From positions 1-14,861 of the forward strand of contig VAZF01000105.1 of NCBI GenBank assembly GCA_005888425.1: a stretch of DNA of 14,861 nucleotides, given 5' to 3'. This DNA is from Alphaproteobacteria bacterium (GTDB lineage: Bacteria > Pseudomonadota > Alphaproteobacteria > ATCC43930 > CGMCC-115725). A model generated the notes under the pieces. The model had not been told where the DNA came from. It searched no databases and saw only the letters and a list, made by a program, of their open reading frames with translations. A program made the translations under genes and the position numbers. Below are positions 14,390-14,861 of this stretch, piece after piece (position 1 is the stretch's first letter; each line of letters begins with the position of its first letter).

Positions 14390-14861
14390 CAGCGTTTCTC
14401 GGTCGCCATCGCGTCGATAAAGCGCTGGAACAAATAATGGCTGTCCTGCGGGCCGGGGCTCGCCTCCGGGTGGTGCTGCACCGAAAATATCGGCAGGCCC
14501 CGCACGTGCAGCCCCTCATTGGTGCGGTCGAACAGCGAGATATGGGTCGCTTCGACCCCCGCCGGGAGGCTGTCAGGATCGACGACAAAGCCGTGGTTTT
14601 GACTGGTGATCTGGACTTTCCCGGTGGCGTGCTCCTTGACCGGATGGTTGGCGCCGCGATGGCCGCGTTCCGTCTTGAAGGTGCGGCCGCCCAAGGCCAA
14701 TGCCAGCATCTGATGGCCGAGGCAGATTCCGAAGATCGGCTTCTTGGTCTCGATCAGGTCGCGCAACACCGGCACGGCATATTCGCCGGTCGCCGCCGGA
14801 TCGCCCGGCCCGTTCGACAGAAAGATGCCGTCGGGCTCGTGCCGCAATATGTCCTGGGTCG
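14389..14861 (-). CDS. carA: Carbamoyl-phosphate synthase small subunit, C-terminal part (cut by window edge)
   Basis: Seen: the frame is open to the right edge, so only the last 157 codons or so of a normally 360-400-residue protein are present; the true start lies outside. The visible part is the class I glutamine amidotransferase domain: DGIFLSNGPGDP, the nucleophile cysteine in IFGICLGHQMLALALGG, QNHGFVVD, and the catalytic His and Glu in SVQHHPEASPGPQDSHYLF. Family knowledge: CarA hydrolyses glutamine and channels ammonia to CarB. No regulatory region can be judged because the promoter and any leader lie beyond the edge. Confidence 0.96.
   Translation of the reverse strand, partial: TQDILRHEPDGIFLSNGPGDPAATGEYAVPVLRDLIETKKPIFGICLGHQMLALALGGRTFKTERGHRGANHPVKEHATGKVQITSQNHGFVVDPDSLPAGVEATHISLFDRTNEGLHVRGLPIFSVQHHPEASPGPQDSHYLFQRFIDAMATEKR

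Overview
The window is GC-rich, densely coding bacterial DNA. It looks like an alphaproteobacterium, plausibly from the Rhodospirillales: the carAB-greA order, a trxB gene followed directly by a LysR regulator, an ELM1-family protein and a class III cyclase fused to TolB-like and TPR regions all fit that group. This placement comes from gene content and remembered families, not from a search. No tRNA, rRNA, insertion sequence, prophage or CRISPR array was seen.

Layout. Left part, plus strand: a divergent D-Ala-D-Ala-ligase-like ATP-grasp enzyme (128-1336) and a 76-residue tyrosine-rich secreted peptide (1457-1687). At 1688-2053 is a non-coding stretch carrying a run of hairpins that ends, on the minus strand, in a textbook intrinsic terminator. 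I read it as a candidate small RNA or structured 3' UTR. Next on the minus strand is a trxB-lysR pair (thioredoxin reductase, then an LsrB/VtlR-like LysR regulator). A 187-base divergent intergenic region separates trxB from a plus-strand adenylate/guanylate cyclase-TolB-TPR protein (4149-6098). From 6112 to the right edge all genes are on the minus strand; in transcription order they are carA (cut by the window edge), carB, greA, an ELM1-family protein, a two-domain PAP2 phosphatase and a large protein of unknown function.

How the genes fit together. carA and carB encode the two subunits of carbamoyl-phosphate synthetase, and their stop and start codons overlap. greA, a transcript-cleavage factor, begins 11 bases after carB. 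After a hairpin-containing gap come the ELM1-like gene and the PAP2 gene, coupled by a 4-base ATGA overlap, and then the unknown gene after 46 bases. The ELM1-PAP2-unknown set may be an envelope-lipid or glycoconjugate module, but that is inference. trxB and lysR look like a thioredoxin/redox module; a dyad in the trxB promoter is a candidate binding site for the neighbouring regulator.

Most worth following up: the hairpin-rich minus-strand RNA candidate at about 1770-1904 with two exposed anti-Shine-Dalgarno-like segments; the PAP2 protein with two apparently complete active sites; the LysR protein that contains no cysteine at all although it sits beside trxB; the hairpin occupying the ribosome-binding position of the ELM1-like gene; and the unrecognised 636-residue protein.
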